Positions 34,203 to 43,368 of a stretch of 64,000 nt of DNA are shown here, piece by piece. Below the pieces are notes generated by a model. That model did no database searches. It was not told where the DNA came from and saw nothing but the letters and a program-made list of their open reading frames with translations. Each line of letters opens with the position of its first letter. Within the stretch, counting starts at the first letter, position 1. This stretch comes from Deinococcus detaillensis (GTDB lineage: Bacteria; Deinococcota; Deinococci; Deinococcales; Deinococcaceae). The stretch spans positions 186,001-250,000 of the forward strand of contig NZ_VKDB01000003.1 of NCBI RefSeq assembly GCF_007280555.1. Direction: 5' to 3'. The position numbers and the translations under genes were made by a program.

Positions 34203-37166
34203 ATGTCAGAACAGCCCCCCGAACAAACAACCAACGGTTCGACCGCCGACGCCGATTCCACTTCCATGCGGCCAACGCCTCTGGCGCTGGTGGTGGGTAT
34301 TGGCGGCTCGGCAGGAGCCCTTGACGCCTACGAGCGCTTTTTTGTCGGTTTGCCGCTGGGCAGTCAAATGGCCTTCGTGGTGATCTCGCACCTCGACCCG
34401 CACCAAGAAAGCCTGATGCCCGAAATCTTGCAGCGCTGCACCGTGCTGCACGTGGAAGCGGTTCGTGACGGCACCGTGATAAAGGCCGACTCGGTCTACG
34501 TGGCTCCGCCGGGGTTCAGTGTGGCGGTGCGGGGCGGGACATTGCAGCTTCAAGCGCTGTCTCAGGCCAAAGGCCACACCATCGACGCTTTTTTTGTCAG
34601 CCTGGCTGCCGATCAGGGTGAGCGGGCGGCGTGCGTCGTGTTGTCGGGCATGGGCAAAGACGGCACGGCGGGAGCGCAGGCCATCAAGGAGGCGGGCGGG
34701 CGGGTGCTGGTGCAAGACCCCAGCACGGCGGAGTTCGGCTCGATGCCTCTCAGCGCCGTCACTGCCGGGGTGGCCGACGCGGTGCTTCCCGCCGAAGAAC
34801 TGGCCACCCGCTTATACACCTGGGTCAATGCCAAGTCGCTGACGCCCTTAACCAGCCGCGATCTGGAAGCAGAACCCACCGAACTCCACAACATGCTGCT
34901 GCTGGTGCGCTCCCGCACCGGGCACGACTTCAGCGGCTACAAGCCGTCTACCCTGGTGCGCCGAATCGACCGCCGCATGAAAAGCCAGCGCATTCAAACC
35001 TTCGCGGAGTATTCGCGGATGCTCGAAGGCAGCCCCAGCGAAACCGAAGCGCTCTTTCAAGATTTGACCATCAACGTGACCCGCTTTTTCCGCGACCCCG
35101 ACGCCTTTGGGCAACTCAAAGAACATTTGCGGAGCATGTTGCTGCTGCGCGACCCGCCGCAGAGCAGCCTGCGGGTGTGGGTACCCGGCTGCGCCAGCGG
35201 TGAGGAAGCCTACTCGGTGGCGATCATTTTGCACGAATTGGTAGAAGAGTTGGGCAGACCGCTCAATATCCAGATTTTTGCCACCGACATTGATCAGCAG
35301 GCCATCGACGCGGCCCGTTTGAGCGTGTATCCGCTCAGCATTGCCCACGTGGTGTCGGCCCAGCGCCTGCAAAAGTATTTCCGGCGCAGCGAAGAAGGCT
35401 ACCAGATTCAGGGTTTTATCCGCGAGTCGGTGGTGTTTGCTCTTCACAACACCTTCAGCGACCCGCCGTTTACCCGGCTCGATTTGCTGTGCTGCCGCAA
35501 CATGCTGATCTACTTCAGGGCCGAGTTGCAGCAGCGGGTCTTGGGGGTGTTTCACTACGCCCTCAACCCCGGCGGCCTGCTGTTTTTGGGCACCAGCGAA
35601 ACGCTCGGCGCTCAGCGTGACCATTTCGCGGCGCTGGACTCGCACTGGCGGATTTACCGGCGCGGGCCGGAAGCGGCCAGACCCTTGCCCTCAGGTCAAA
35701 TGACCCCGAGGGGCGCAGGCGGCCTGAGCCGGGGAGCCGCGCCGTTTCAGGGCGTCTTGGCCTTGCCGCACCGCACCTTGTCGCAGCAGGCCCAGCGGGT
35801 CTTGCTCTCGCAGTACGCGCCTCCGGCGGTGGTCATCAACGCTTCGGGCGACATTTTGTTTGTCAACGGCCAAACCGGGCGCTACCTGCAACTCCCCAGC
35901 GGCACCGGCAGCACCAACAACGTCCTCGAAATGGTCAAAGACGGCCTGCGCTACGACTTGGCCGGCGGCATCCGCGAAGTGCAGCGCGATCAGCGCGAGG
36001 TGGTGGTGCATCACCAATTTTTCACCGAGGGCGGCTCAGAAGGGAGCGGCGCAGTGGGCAGCAGGGCAGTGGGGCTCGACATTACGCTGCGCCCACTGCA
36101 CGGCCCCGAGCAGGGGTTGGTCATTATCATTTTCCGCGAACAGTCCGGCCCCGCCCAGCTGCTTAGCCTGGAAACAGGCCAGCTTGACCAAGTTCAGAGC
36201 CTGACCCGCGAACTCCAACACACCCGCGAAACCTTGCAGGCCAATATCGAAGAAATGCTGATTTCGGTGGAAGAACTCAAAAGCACCAACGAGGAATACC
36301 AAACCACCATCGAAGAACTTAAAAGCACCAACGAAGAGCTGATGACGTCCAAAGAAGAATTGCAGTCGCTCAATGAAGAACTGATCACCTCCAACAGCGA
36401 GCATCAGGCGGTGATTACCGAGCTGGGCCAAACCAATGACGACATGAACAACTTGCTGGAAAGCGCTGGAATCGCCACCCTCTTTTTGGGCAACGATCTA
36501 CGCATCAAGCGCTTTACGCCCAAGTTCGCCAGTGTCATCCGGCTGCTGCCCAGCGACATCGGGCGGCCCATCAGCGACTTTCACCTCAAGCTGAATTACC
36601 CTCACGTGCTGCGCGATATTGGGCAAGTCCTGGAAACCCTGCTGCCGTTTGAAACCCAAGTCCAGACCCAAGACACCCACTGGCATCTGCTCAGAATTAC
36701 GCCTTACCGCACCGCCAACAACTTCATCGACGGCGTGGTAGTGGCCCTGACCGACCTCGACGTGGTCAAAAACCTTGAAGCTCAAGTGCGGATCTCGGCC
36801 CGCTACGCTCAGGCGCTGCTCGAAGGTCTGCCCGATCCGGTGATCGTTTTTGACCAGCACAGCCGCCTCGTGACCGCCAACCCGGCGCTGATCCGCTTGC
36901 TGCCCGACGCCGAGCCGCAAACGCTGCTGGCCGATTTGAACGGCGTATTTGGCAGCCAGGACGTTCAGGCGCTGCTGGACAGTGTGATCGCTGGCCGTAA
37001 ACCCGAAGCGCTGGAGCTGGCGCTGTCGGGCGAGTCGCAGGCCCAGCGCTTTAAGCTCAGCGCTTGGCCGGTCAGCGCCGAGGTGGCGCAGCCTCCGCTT
37101 TATTTGCTGCTGCTCGAAGCGCTGCCGCCAGAGTTTTCGGCCAAGCAACAACCGCCACAAACCTGA
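34203..37166 (+). CDS. CheB-CheR fusion with coiled coil and PAS domains
   Basis: The 987-residue protein starts with a CheB-type methylesterase (about 25-200) having the triad Ser36 (GIGGSAGAL), His63 (ISHLDPHQES) and Asp153 (GMGKDGTAG), but no receiver domain. A CheR methyltransferase follows (about 220-480: VWVPGCASGEEAYSVAIIL, LDLLCCRNMLIYF). Then come a linker, a coiled coil of repeated EELKSTNEE-like units (about 680-745), a PAS domain (about 750-860) and a second PAS-like domain. Such fusions occur outside chemotaxis operons. No receptor or CheA is near. Ribosome-binding site GGAG. A kinase converges on it. Confidence 0.92.
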   Translation: MSEQPPEQTTNGSTADADSTSMRPTPLALVVGIGGSAGALDAYERFFVGLPLGSQMAFVVISHLDPHQESLMPEILQRCTVLHVEAVRDGTVIKADSVYVAPPGFSVAVRGGTLQLQALSQAKGHTIDAFFVSLAADQGERAACVVLSGMGKDGTAGAQAIKEAGGRVLVQDPSTAEFGSMPLSAVTAGVADAVLPAEELATRLYTWVNAKSLTPLTSRDLEAEPTELHNMLLLVRSRTGHDFSGYKPSTLVRRIDRRMKSQRIQTFAEYSRMLEGSPSETEALFQDLTINVTRFFRDPDAFGQLKEHLRSMLLLRDPPQSSLRVWVPGCASGEEAYSVAIILHELVEELGRPLNIQIFATDIDQQAIDAARLSVYPLSIAHVVSAQRLQKYFRRSEEGYQIQGFIRESVVFALHNTFSDPPFTRLDLLCCRNMLIYFRAELQQRVLGVFHYALNPGGLLFLGTSETLGAQRDHFAALDSHWRIYRRGPEAARPLPSGQMTPRGAGGLSRGAAPFQGVLALPHRTLSQQAQRVLLSQYAPPAVVINASGDILFVNGQTGRYLQLPSGTGSTNNVLEMVKDGLRYDLAGGIREVQRDQREVVVHHQFFTEGGSEGSGAVGSRAVGLDITLRPLHGPEQGLVIIIFREQSGPAQLLSLETGQLDQVQSLTRELQHTRETLQANIEEMLISVEELKSTNEEYQTTIEELKSTNEELMTSKEELQSLNEELITSNSEHQAVITELGQTNDDMNNLLESAGIATLFLGNDLRIKRFTPKFASVIRLLPSDIGRPISDFHLKLNYPHVLRDIGQVLETLLPFETQVQTQDTHWHLLRITPYRTANNFIDGVVVALTDLDVVKNLEAQVRISARYAQALLEGLPDPVIVFDQHSRLVTANPALIRLLPDAEPQTLLADLNGVFGSQDVQALLDSVIAGRKPEALELALSGESQAQRFKLSAWPVSAEVAQPPLYLLLLEALPPEFSAKQQPPQT

Positions 37167-37197
37167 GCGCAAAAAGAGCGGACAGTTGCTCCGGCGC

Positions 37198-38613
37198 TTA
37201 TCTCCTGACGCCCGCTTCTTTAGGCAGGGCCACCCAAAAGCTGGCTCCTTCGCCTTCTTTGCCCTCGCCCCAAACTCGCCCGCCGTGCCGCAGCACCACC
37301 CGCCTGACAACCGCCAGCCCCAGTCCTAGCCCCCCGAACTGACGCGGGGTGTGAAGCTGCTGAAACAGCGCGAACAAGCGCGACTTTTGCCGCATGTTAA
37401 AGCCGACGCCGTTGTCTTGAACCGAAATGATGTATTCGGTGTTGTTTTCGGAAACGCCAATGCGGATGTGGGCTTCGGAGCGGGTTCCGCTGAATTTGAG
37501 GGCATTGTCGAGCAAGTGAAAAAACAGGAGCTGCAAGGTGCGGCTGTCGCCCGTGACGGTGGGCAAGCGGTGCTGCTCCCAGACGATTTGGCGTCCTTCC
37601 AACTCGCCCGCGAGCGACTTCTTGACTTCGGCCAGCACTTTTTCCAAGCTCACCGGAATAAACCGCGCCCGCTGCCGCCCCAGCCGGAAGTATTCGGTCA
37701 GGGCTGCGGCCAGCACCTGCACGTGCTCGGCAGCCGAAACCATTTTCCGCAGGTAATGCTCACGCAGCGCTTCTGGATACACCGTTTGGGTGTCTTTAGG
37801 CGCTGGGGAAGCGGCGGCTGTGCGTGCGGGCGTGGCGGCGGGCGGCGCGTTTTTGAGCAGGCCCGCGAAACTGCTGATGTGCCGCAGCGGCGTGTCAAGT
37901 GCTTGCATGGTGGACTGCACGAACAGTTCCAGCTCTTCGTTGAGTTCTTGGACTTGCACGGTGCGGGTCATGATCCGCGCTTCTAGAGTGTCATTGAGCG
38001 CCAAGATGGTGCTCTGCGCGGCTTTGAGGGCCGTGATGTCGGTGACGGCCAGCCGGATATCGCCGCCGCTGCTCAGCACAGCGTCGAGTTGGCCTTCGAG
38101 CGGCACCGTGTTTAATGCCCCAGTACCTGCTCCCCTAGCGCCCTGCGGCAGCAGCCTGAGTTCCAGCCGCCCGCTGGCCGCGCCGCTGCCCAGCCGCTTG
38201 AGGAGGGTGGCCAGCGAGGTGCGCGAGGATTCGTCCACAAACAGCAAGAAGCGCCGGCCCAGCAGGTGCTGGCGGCTGAGGCCGAGCTGGGCGCTGCCCG
38301 CCGCGTTGACTTCCACGATATGCCCGCCCTTGTCGAGCGAAAAATAGCCGACGGGGGCCATGTCGTAGAGTTCTTGGTACTTGTCGCGGGCAAGCTCTAA
38401 GGCCTGGTTGCTGCGCTGCAATTCTTCGTTTTGCAGCAGCAACTCCACCTGATGCACCTGAAGCTCGTGCTGCTGCGCTTCAAAGTCGTGCCGGAGGTGC
38501 TGAAAATTCGCTTCACTGTGCTGCGAGGGTTGAGCTTGCAACTGCTCTTCGGCTTGCCGCCGCAGGTCGTCAGAAGACCAAACTGGAGCGGGCGTACTTT
38601 GCTGATCGCTCAT
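37198..38613 (-). CDS. PAS-containing sensor kinase-like protein lacking the H-box His
   Basis: The 471-residue product has an N-terminal coiled coil (to about 85), a PAS domain (YDMAPVGYFSLDKGGHIVEV ...), a coiled-coil DHp region and an HATPase domain with N box (HLLDNALKFSG), G1 (VQDNGVGFN) and G2 (GLGLGLAVVRR) intact. The H box reads FVQSTMQALDTPLRHI, where kinases have FxxSVSHDLRAPLRHI. Thus the phosphoacceptor His is Gln237 and the next Asp is Ala. It may bind ATP but not autophosphorylate in the usual way. ATG 38613 has GGGAGAAG upstream. The nearby CheB-CheR-PAS gene is a possible partner. Confidence 0.88.
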   Translation of the reverse strand: MSDQQSTPAPVWSSDDLRRQAEEQLQAQPSQHSEANFQHLRHDFEAQQHELQVHQVELLLQNEELQRSNQALELARDKYQELYDMAPVGYFSLDKGGHIVEVNAAGSAQLGLSRQHLLGRRFLLFVDESSRTSLATLLKRLGSGAASGRLELRLLPQGARGAGTGALNTVPLEGQLDAVLSSGGDIRLAVTDITALKAAQSTILALNDTLEARIMTRTVQVQELNEELELFVQSTMQALDTPLRHISSFAGLLKNAPPAATPARTAAASPAPKDTQTVYPEALREHYLRKMVSAAEHVQVLAAALTEYFRLGRQRARFIPVSLEKVLAEVKKSLAGELEGRQIVWEQHRLPTVTGDSRTLQLLFFHLLDNALKFSGTRSEAHIRIGVSENNTEYIISVQDNGVGFNMRQKSRLFALFQQLHTPRQFGGLGLGLAVVRRVVLRHGGRVWGEGKEGEGASFWVALPKEAGVRR

Positions 38614-38842
38614 GGCTGTCTTCTCCCTCACCGACCACCTCAACTGCTTAAGTGCTCTTAAGATAGCGGCTGTGAAGTTTAGATACCCCGCCACGGCGAA
38701 CACTGTAAATTTTGTTCTACCTTTCTCACGCCCATCAATACTGAAAAGGGGTTTGCACACCTCGCGCTTGTTCCCATTGGTGCGCGGGCGTGAAGCGGAA
38801 ATGCAGCAGGGAAGTGCGGCAACTTTTGAAGCGCTGGCCCCG

Positions 38843-38848
38843 TAGACT
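38843..38848 (+). promoter_or_regulatory. -10 hexamer TAGACT before the 38855 gene
   Basis: TAGACT ends 6 bases before ATG 38855. Confidence 0.5.
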
Positions 38849-38854
38849 GTAGGT

Positions 38855-39415
38855 ATGAAACCGTGGACGCCCGCTCCCCACCTCGCCCTAATGCTCTCGG
38901 CACAAGCCGAAGCGCTCGGCGCGGATTACCTCAAGCTCATTTACGCCGACGGGGTGTTTCAGGGCGTCAGGCCCATCTCGGCTGAGCAGCTGATGCGCGG
39001 TGAGCGCGGGTACGCCCTGACGCCCAGCGCTTACGGCGGCGAGTGGAGCCTGACGCTGGGAGCCAGCGCTCAGCAAAAAGAACTCGCCGACAAAGTGCAT
39101 CTGACTTTTGTCGGCAACACGGTGGCCCTCACGGAGAGCGGAGCCACCATCGGCAAGTTGATGGCCCGCCTCAGTTCAGCGGCGGCCAGCAGCTGCTTTC
39201 GTGTCGGCTCCGAGCGCCTACCCGCCCTCAAAAGTTGGGTGGAAAACAGCGTGAGGAGCGGAGCGCGGGCTGACCTCAACACCGAGCGCTCGTTCGGGCC
39301 GCTGCGGGTGCAGCTGCTGACCCATCGCGGGGGCGGGGGCGCTGAGGCTGCGCAGGACTTGGCCGAAGTGGACGTGCTGATGTCGCGCACCGGTCAGCCA
39401 GCAATGGGGGCCTGA
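38855..39415 (+). CDS. Unrecognised 186-residue protein
   Basis: No family recognised. The sequence is soluble, has no signal peptide or membrane segment, contains one Cys (SSCFRVGSERLP), and alternates predicted beta strands (YLKLIYADGVFQGVRPI, EWSLTLGAS, VHLTFVGNTVALTES) with helices. Its leaderless -10 box argues that it is expressed. It is divergent from the kinase-like gene. Confidence 0.65.
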   Translation: MKPWTPAPHLALMLSAQAEALGADYLKLIYADGVFQGVRPISAEQLMRGERGYALTPSAYGGEWSLTLGASAQQKELADKVHLTFVGNTVALTESGATIGKLMARLSSAAASSCFRVGSERLPALKSWVENSVRSGARADLNTERSFGPLRVQLLTHRGGGGAEAAQDLAEVDVLMSRTGQPAMGA

Positions 39416-39517
39416 CTCGGCCCCACCGGAGGGTTCATTTCTGAAAAGCGGTCGGAGAGGGGAGGAGTTGGTCGGCTACGGCCTGCTCAACTCGCTTCCA
39501 GAGTTCGGCGCGGCCGC

Positions 39518-40111
39518 TCAGATTCTAGGATCGGAATCGAAAGGCCCCGAGTGAGGTTGGATTGGGCCGCATACCAGTATCCAGCCCATCACCACCCCGC
39601 CGCCCACATATGAGCCTCTGCTGACCCAAGTACAACCGGCAGGTGTATAACTGGGCAGCGTCGGCAGAGCCTGCGGCCCAGTCGGCACGCTTGCCGTTCC
39701 CGAGGAAGTACCCGGCTGCTCATCCACGACTAGAGCGCTGGAAATGACCGCACCGGACGCACTCATCATTTCTCTACAGGCCAACTGCCAGCCGTTCCTG
39801 TAGATCCAGCTACAACCGTCAGGCGGCGTCTGGTTTGGATACGTTGGCAGCGCCTGAATCGGCGGCGTGACGGGCCTGACGGGAGCGCCCGTGACCGGGA
39901 CATTCCTGATGCTCTGCATCTGCTGAAGCGGCTGGGCCAAGGTTGCGGCGCGGGGCTGGGCGGAGGCGCTGCCGAGCGAGCTGGCGGCGAGGGCAGCGAG
40001 CAGCATCACCTGAACACCCCGGAACGCGCGGACAGTGAGCGGCTGAAGAATTTGGAGTTGGGTGACTTGGGGCTGAGCGGTCTGAGTCTGGACGGTCATC
40101 AACTTGGTCAT
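39518..40111 (-). CDS. Unrecognised secreted protein with two Cys-Trp repeats
   Basis: The 197-residue protein has a long N-terminus leading to a hydrophobic signal segment (VMLLAALAASSLGSASA, about 35-51). Two related units follow, ALPTYPNQTPPDGCSWIYRN ... LAC and ALPTLPSYTPAGCTWVSRG ... LVC, each a proline-rich lead, GCxW and a second Cys. Each pair could form a disulfide outside the cell. No family recognised. AAGGAG before ATG 40111 supports the start. Confidence 0.65.
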   Translation of the reverse strand: MTKLMTVQTQTAQPQVTQLQILQPLTVRAFRGVQVMLLAALAASSLGSASAQPRAATLAQPLQQMQSIRNVPVTGAPVRPVTPPIQALPTYPNQTPPDGCSWIYRNGWQLACREMMSASGAVISSALVVDEQPGTSSGTASVPTGPQALPTLPSYTPAGCTWVSRGSYVGGGVVMGWILVCGPIQPHSGPFDSDPRI

Positions 40112-40287
40112 GGCGTTTTCTCCTTGTCATGAAAAGGGGCGGCTCGGCGGGCGGTGGGTGGAAGCGGGGGGAGACTTTCGTTTGCTCTCCTCCTGCTCTG
40201 TGCCTACTGTGAACTTGCCCCCCTGAACGGGCCGTGAACAGCCATGAACGGTAACCCTTCAGGGACTTTTCCCCACTGCTCCGGTGA

Positions 40288-40293
40288 TAAACT
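40288..40293 (+). promoter_or_regulatory. -10 hexamer TAAACT before mqnC
   Basis: TAAACT ends 6 bases before ATG 40300. Confidence 0.55.
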
Positions 40294-40299
40294 GCCCTC

Positions 40300-41478
40300 A
40301 TGAAGCGCCTGACTCCAGAAGACGCCGCCCTGCTCGCCAAGGCTGAGCGCGGAGAGCGGCTTGACCACTCCGAAATCACCGCCCTCTACTCGCTGCCCCT
40401 CCCCGATGTGGCGGCGGTGGCCCACAGTCTGCGGCTCCAGCGCACCGACGCCGATACCGTGACCTTTTTGATTGACCGCAACATTAACTACACCAACATC
40501 TGCAACGTGGGCTGCAACTTCTGCGCCTTCTACCGCACCAAGCGTCAGAAAGACAGTTACACGCTCGATTTCCAGCAGATTTCAGACAAGATCGTAGAAC
40601 TTGAAGCGGTGGGCGGCTCGCGCATCCTGATGCAGGGCGGAGTCAATCCCGAATTGCCGCTGGAGTATTACACCGATCTGCTGCGCCACATCAAAAAGCA
40701 CCACCCCAGCATCCGCATCGAAGCGTTCAGCCCCGAAGAAGTGCTGTTTATGGAAAAGACGTTCGGCCTCGACCTCGATACCCTGCTCGATACCCTCATC
40801 GAAGCGGGTCTGGACGGCCTGCCGGGAGCGGGCGGCGAAATCTTGGAAGACGACATCCGCGCCAAAGCCGCGCCCGCCCGCATTCGCAGCAACGATTGGT
40901 TCCGCATCCTCGACGCCGCTCAGCGCAAGGGACTGTACACCATCTCGACGATGGTCATCGGCTTCGGCGAGAGCTACGCCCAGCGGGCCAACCATCTGCT
41001 TAAAATCCGCGATCAGCAGGACAAAGCGCTGCACGACTACGGCATCGGCTTTGCGGGGTTCGCCATGTGGAGCCTTCAGACTGAGCACACCCGCCTGCAC
41101 GGCAAAGCGCCCGGCGCGTCGGCGCACGAATATTTGCAGCAACTGGCCATTGCCCGCATCGCCCTCGACAACCAGCCCAACATTCAGGCGTCGTGGCCCG
41201 CGCAGGGCTTCAAGGTCGCTCAGGCGGCGCTGTATTACGGCGCGTCGGATTTGGGCAGCACCATGCTGGAAGAAAACGTGGTGTCGGCGGCGGGCGGCGG
41301 CGGGCGGCACAAAGCCACCGTGCGCGAACTCGTCCGGATTGCCCACGACGCCGGATTTAAACCCGCCATTCGCAACAGCTACTTTCAGATTCTGCGCTAC
41401 CCCGACGTGCGAGCGGCGCTGGACATCAATCAGGGAGCTGAGGCCGAAGAGGAGCGGGCGGTGGGGGCCGGAGCCTGA
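40300..41478 (+). CDS. mqnC: Cyclic dehypoxanthine futalosine synthase
   Basis: The 392-residue radical-SAM enzyme has CNVGCNFCAFY (CxxxCxxC iron-sulfur site) and FLIDRNINYTNIC, typical of MqnC. It forms cyclic dehypoxanthine futalosine in the futalosine route to menaquinone. LDGLPGAGGEILEDDIR and ASWPAQGFKVAQAALYYGAS also fit. MqnE is the nearest relative, but the association with mqnA and the motifs favour MqnC. mqnA begins 2 bases after its stop. Confidence 0.93.
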   Translation: MKRLTPEDAALLAKAERGERLDHSEITALYSLPLPDVAAVAHSLRLQRTDADTVTFLIDRNINYTNICNVGCNFCAFYRTKRQKDSYTLDFQQISDKIVELEAVGGSRILMQGGVNPELPLEYYTDLLRHIKKHHPSIRIEAFSPEEVLFMEKTFGLDLDTLLDTLIEAGLDGLPGAGGEILEDDIRAKAAPARIRSNDWFRILDAAQRKGLYTISTMVIGFGESYAQRANHLLKIRDQQDKALHDYGIGFAGFAMWSLQTEHTRLHGKAPGASAHEYLQQLAIARIALDNQPNIQASWPAQGFKVAQAALYYGASDLGSTMLEENVVSAAGGGGRHKATVRELVRIAHDAGFKPAIRNSYFQILRYPDVRAALDINQGAEAEEERAVGAGA

Positions 41479-41480
41479 GC

Positions 41481-42341
41481 GTGCTGAGCAGCCGCGTGCC
41501 GCCTTACCGCGCAGGCTGGATTCACTACACCAACGTCGCCCCGATTCTGGACGATTTGATCTTGCCCGCTGGAGTCAGCGCTGTGACGGGTGTGCCCACC
41601 CAGATGAACGCGGCGCTGCTTTCGGGTGGAGTGGACATCGCCAATATCAGCGCGGTGGAGTTTATTCGCAACGCGGATCAGCTGGCCGCCCTGCCGGATT
41701 TCAGCGTGGCGGTGCTGGGTCCCGTCTACAGCGTCAATCTGTTTCACAGCGTTCCCTGGGAGAGCCTTAAGCGAGTAGCGCTGACCGCCCAGAGTGCCAC
41801 CAGCGTAGCTTTACTTGAAGTGCTACTGCGGGAAAGTGGCCTCTCGCCCAGCTTGGAACGCGCCGAGGGCACGGCTCAGGAATTGCTGGCGGCAGGCTAC
41901 GACGGCGTGCTCAGAATCGGTGACAGCGCCCTGCGCGAATGGTACGGCGTGGTCGGCCCGCTGACCGAGACCACCAGCATGACCGCCCTGCCGCACCACA
42001 AGGGCGGCGTGACCGTCACCGATCTGGCCCAGAAGTGGTTTGAGCTGACCGGCCATCCCTTCGTATTCGCGGTGTGGGCTTACCGCCAGAGTGCGCCGCC
42101 GCCCGCCGAGTTGCTTCAGGCCATGCGGGTGGCACGGCGTCACGGCATCGGACATCTGGCAGAAGTCGCCCAGCGCCACGCCCAGCTTCTGGGTTTGCCG
42201 GAGCGGGTGGTGCAGCACTACCTCTGGAATTTCCGCTACCACCTCGAAGCGCCAGACCGACTCGGCCTGAACGAATTTGCCGCCAAAGTCGCGCCGAATC
42301 ACCCGCCGCTGGTGTTCGGGCCTGCGCTGCCGGGAAGCTGA
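41481..42341 (+). CDS. mqnA: Chorismate dehydratase
   Basis: The 286-residue periplasmic-binding-protein-like fold enzyme makes 3-[(1-carboxyvinyl)oxy]benzoate, the first step of the futalosine menaquinone pathway. Motifs: [66 protein letters not shown] start 2 bases behind mqnC. The last 43 bases overlap the 3' end of the convergent pseudouridine-synthase-like gene. Confidence 0.93.
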   Translation: MLSSRVPPYRAGWIHYTNVAPILDDLILPAGVSAVTGVPTQMNAALLSGGVDIANISAVEFIRNADQLAALPDFSVAVLGPVYSVNLFHSVPWESLKRVALTAQSATSVALLEVLLRESGLSPSLERAEGTAQELLAAGYDGVLRIGDSALREWYGVVGPLTETTSMTALPHHKGGVTVTDLAQKWFELTGHPFVFAVWAYRQSAPPPAELLQAMRVARRHGIGHLAEVAQRHAQLLGLPERVVQHYLWNFRYHLEAPDRLGLNEFAAKVAPNHPPLVFGPALPGS

Positions 42342-43258
42342 GGCGGGAGCTGACCTCCAATTTGCAAAATGGGCGGCGGCGGCGCGGTGATCTCCAGCAC
42401 CTCGCCGCTTACCGGATGCACGAAGCGCAGGCGGTGGGCGTGCAGCCAGTAGCCGCCGTCTCCGGGCAGCCCCGGCAAGTGGGGGAGAGGCAAGCCGCCG
42501 ACGCCGTACAGCGGATCGCCCAGAAGCGGCAGCCCGATGCTGGCCAGATGAATCCGAATCTGGTGCGGGCGTCCGGTCAGGATGTCCACTTCAAAGAGAG
42601 TCTGGAGTTCAGCCGTTCCGCGTCTTTCCAAAACCCTTGCCAAGCTGCGGGAAGCTTTGCCCGCTGGACTGGCCGCGTAGACTTCGTCCAACAGGGGGTG
42701 CGGCACCGGCCCAATCGGGGTGCGGATGTCGTAGGCGTCTTGCCCGGCGTGGCCCGCTGAGAGAGCCAGATAGCGTTTGCCGATCTGCTGCTCCCGCCAC
42801 GCGCGGCTCAAACTTGCGGCGGCAGCGGTGGTGCGGGCAAACAGCACCAAGCCCGACGTGCCGCGCCCCAGGCGGTGCAGCGGACTGGCCTGCGGAAACT
42901 CGGCGCGGACCAGATGAAGCAGGGTGTGTTCCAAAAATCCGCCACCCGGCAAGGTGGGCAGGCCGCTGGGCTTGGTGACGGCCAGCACGGCGGCGTCTTG
43001 ATAAAGCACCTCGAAGTGCAGCGGCGCAGCGTCTTCCTGCCAGGGCGGGCGCTGCCAGATTAAGATTTGTCCAATCTGAAGTGTTTCTTCTCCGCTGGCG
43101 ATCTGCCCGTCCAGTTGCACTTCGCCGCGCTCCAAGCGCTCTTGCCACTCTGCGGGTGTGGAATGCGGGTAGCGCCCTGCCAAATAACTCAGCAGGTTCT
43201 GGCCCTGCGCCCGCCCGCCGATCTGCTCGCGGTAAGCGTAACCGCTGTTGAGTGCCAT
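42299..43258 (-). CDS. RluA-family pseudouridine synthase-like protein with Gly for catalytic Asp
   Basis: The 319-residue protein has an N-terminal S4-like part ([18 protein letters not shown]) and the RluA fold ([47 protein letters not shown]). The catalytic loop, usually HRLDxxTSG, reads HRLGRGTSG, so the essential Asp is Gly. Either the protein is an RNA binder without isomerase activity or it uses another residue; HRLGRGTSG may define a subfamily rather than a lesion. TACACT lies 6 bases before ATG 43258. Confidence 0.85.
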   Translation of the reverse strand: MALNSGYAYREQIGGRAQGQNLLSYLAGRYPHSTPAEWQERLERGEVQLDGQIASGEETLQIGQILIWQRPPWQEDAAPLHFEVLYQDAAVLAVTKPSGLPTLPGGGFLEHTLLHLVRAEFPQASPLHRLGRGTSGLVLFARTTAAAASLSRAWREQQIGKRYLALSAGHAGQDAYDIRTPIGPVPHPLLDEVYAASPAGKASRSLARVLERRGTAELQTLFEVDILTGRPHQIRIHLASIGLPLLGDPLYGVGGLPLPHLPGLPGDGGYWLHAHRLRFVHPVSGEVLEITAPPPPILQIGGQLPPQLPGSAGPNTSGG

Positions 43259-43264
43259 CTGCCG

Positions 43265-43270
43265 AGTGTA
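43265..43270 (-). promoter_or_regulatory. -10 hexamer TACACT before the RluA-like gene
   Basis: Minus-strand TACACT, 6 bases from ATG 43258. Confidence 0.5.
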
Positions 43271-43355
43271 GCGTTGACTGACCGCCGCTTCATTACCGCT
43301 CCGTCATCTGATCCAAGCTGACGTAAGCCTAAAGAGCACGCTCATGTGTTCCCGC

Positions 43356-43361
43356 TAGGAT
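43356..43361 (+). promoter_or_regulatory. -10 hexamer TAGGAT before the 43369 gene
   Basis: TAGGAT ends 7 bases before ATG 43369. Confidence 0.5.
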
Positions 43362-43368
43362 ACGTTTC

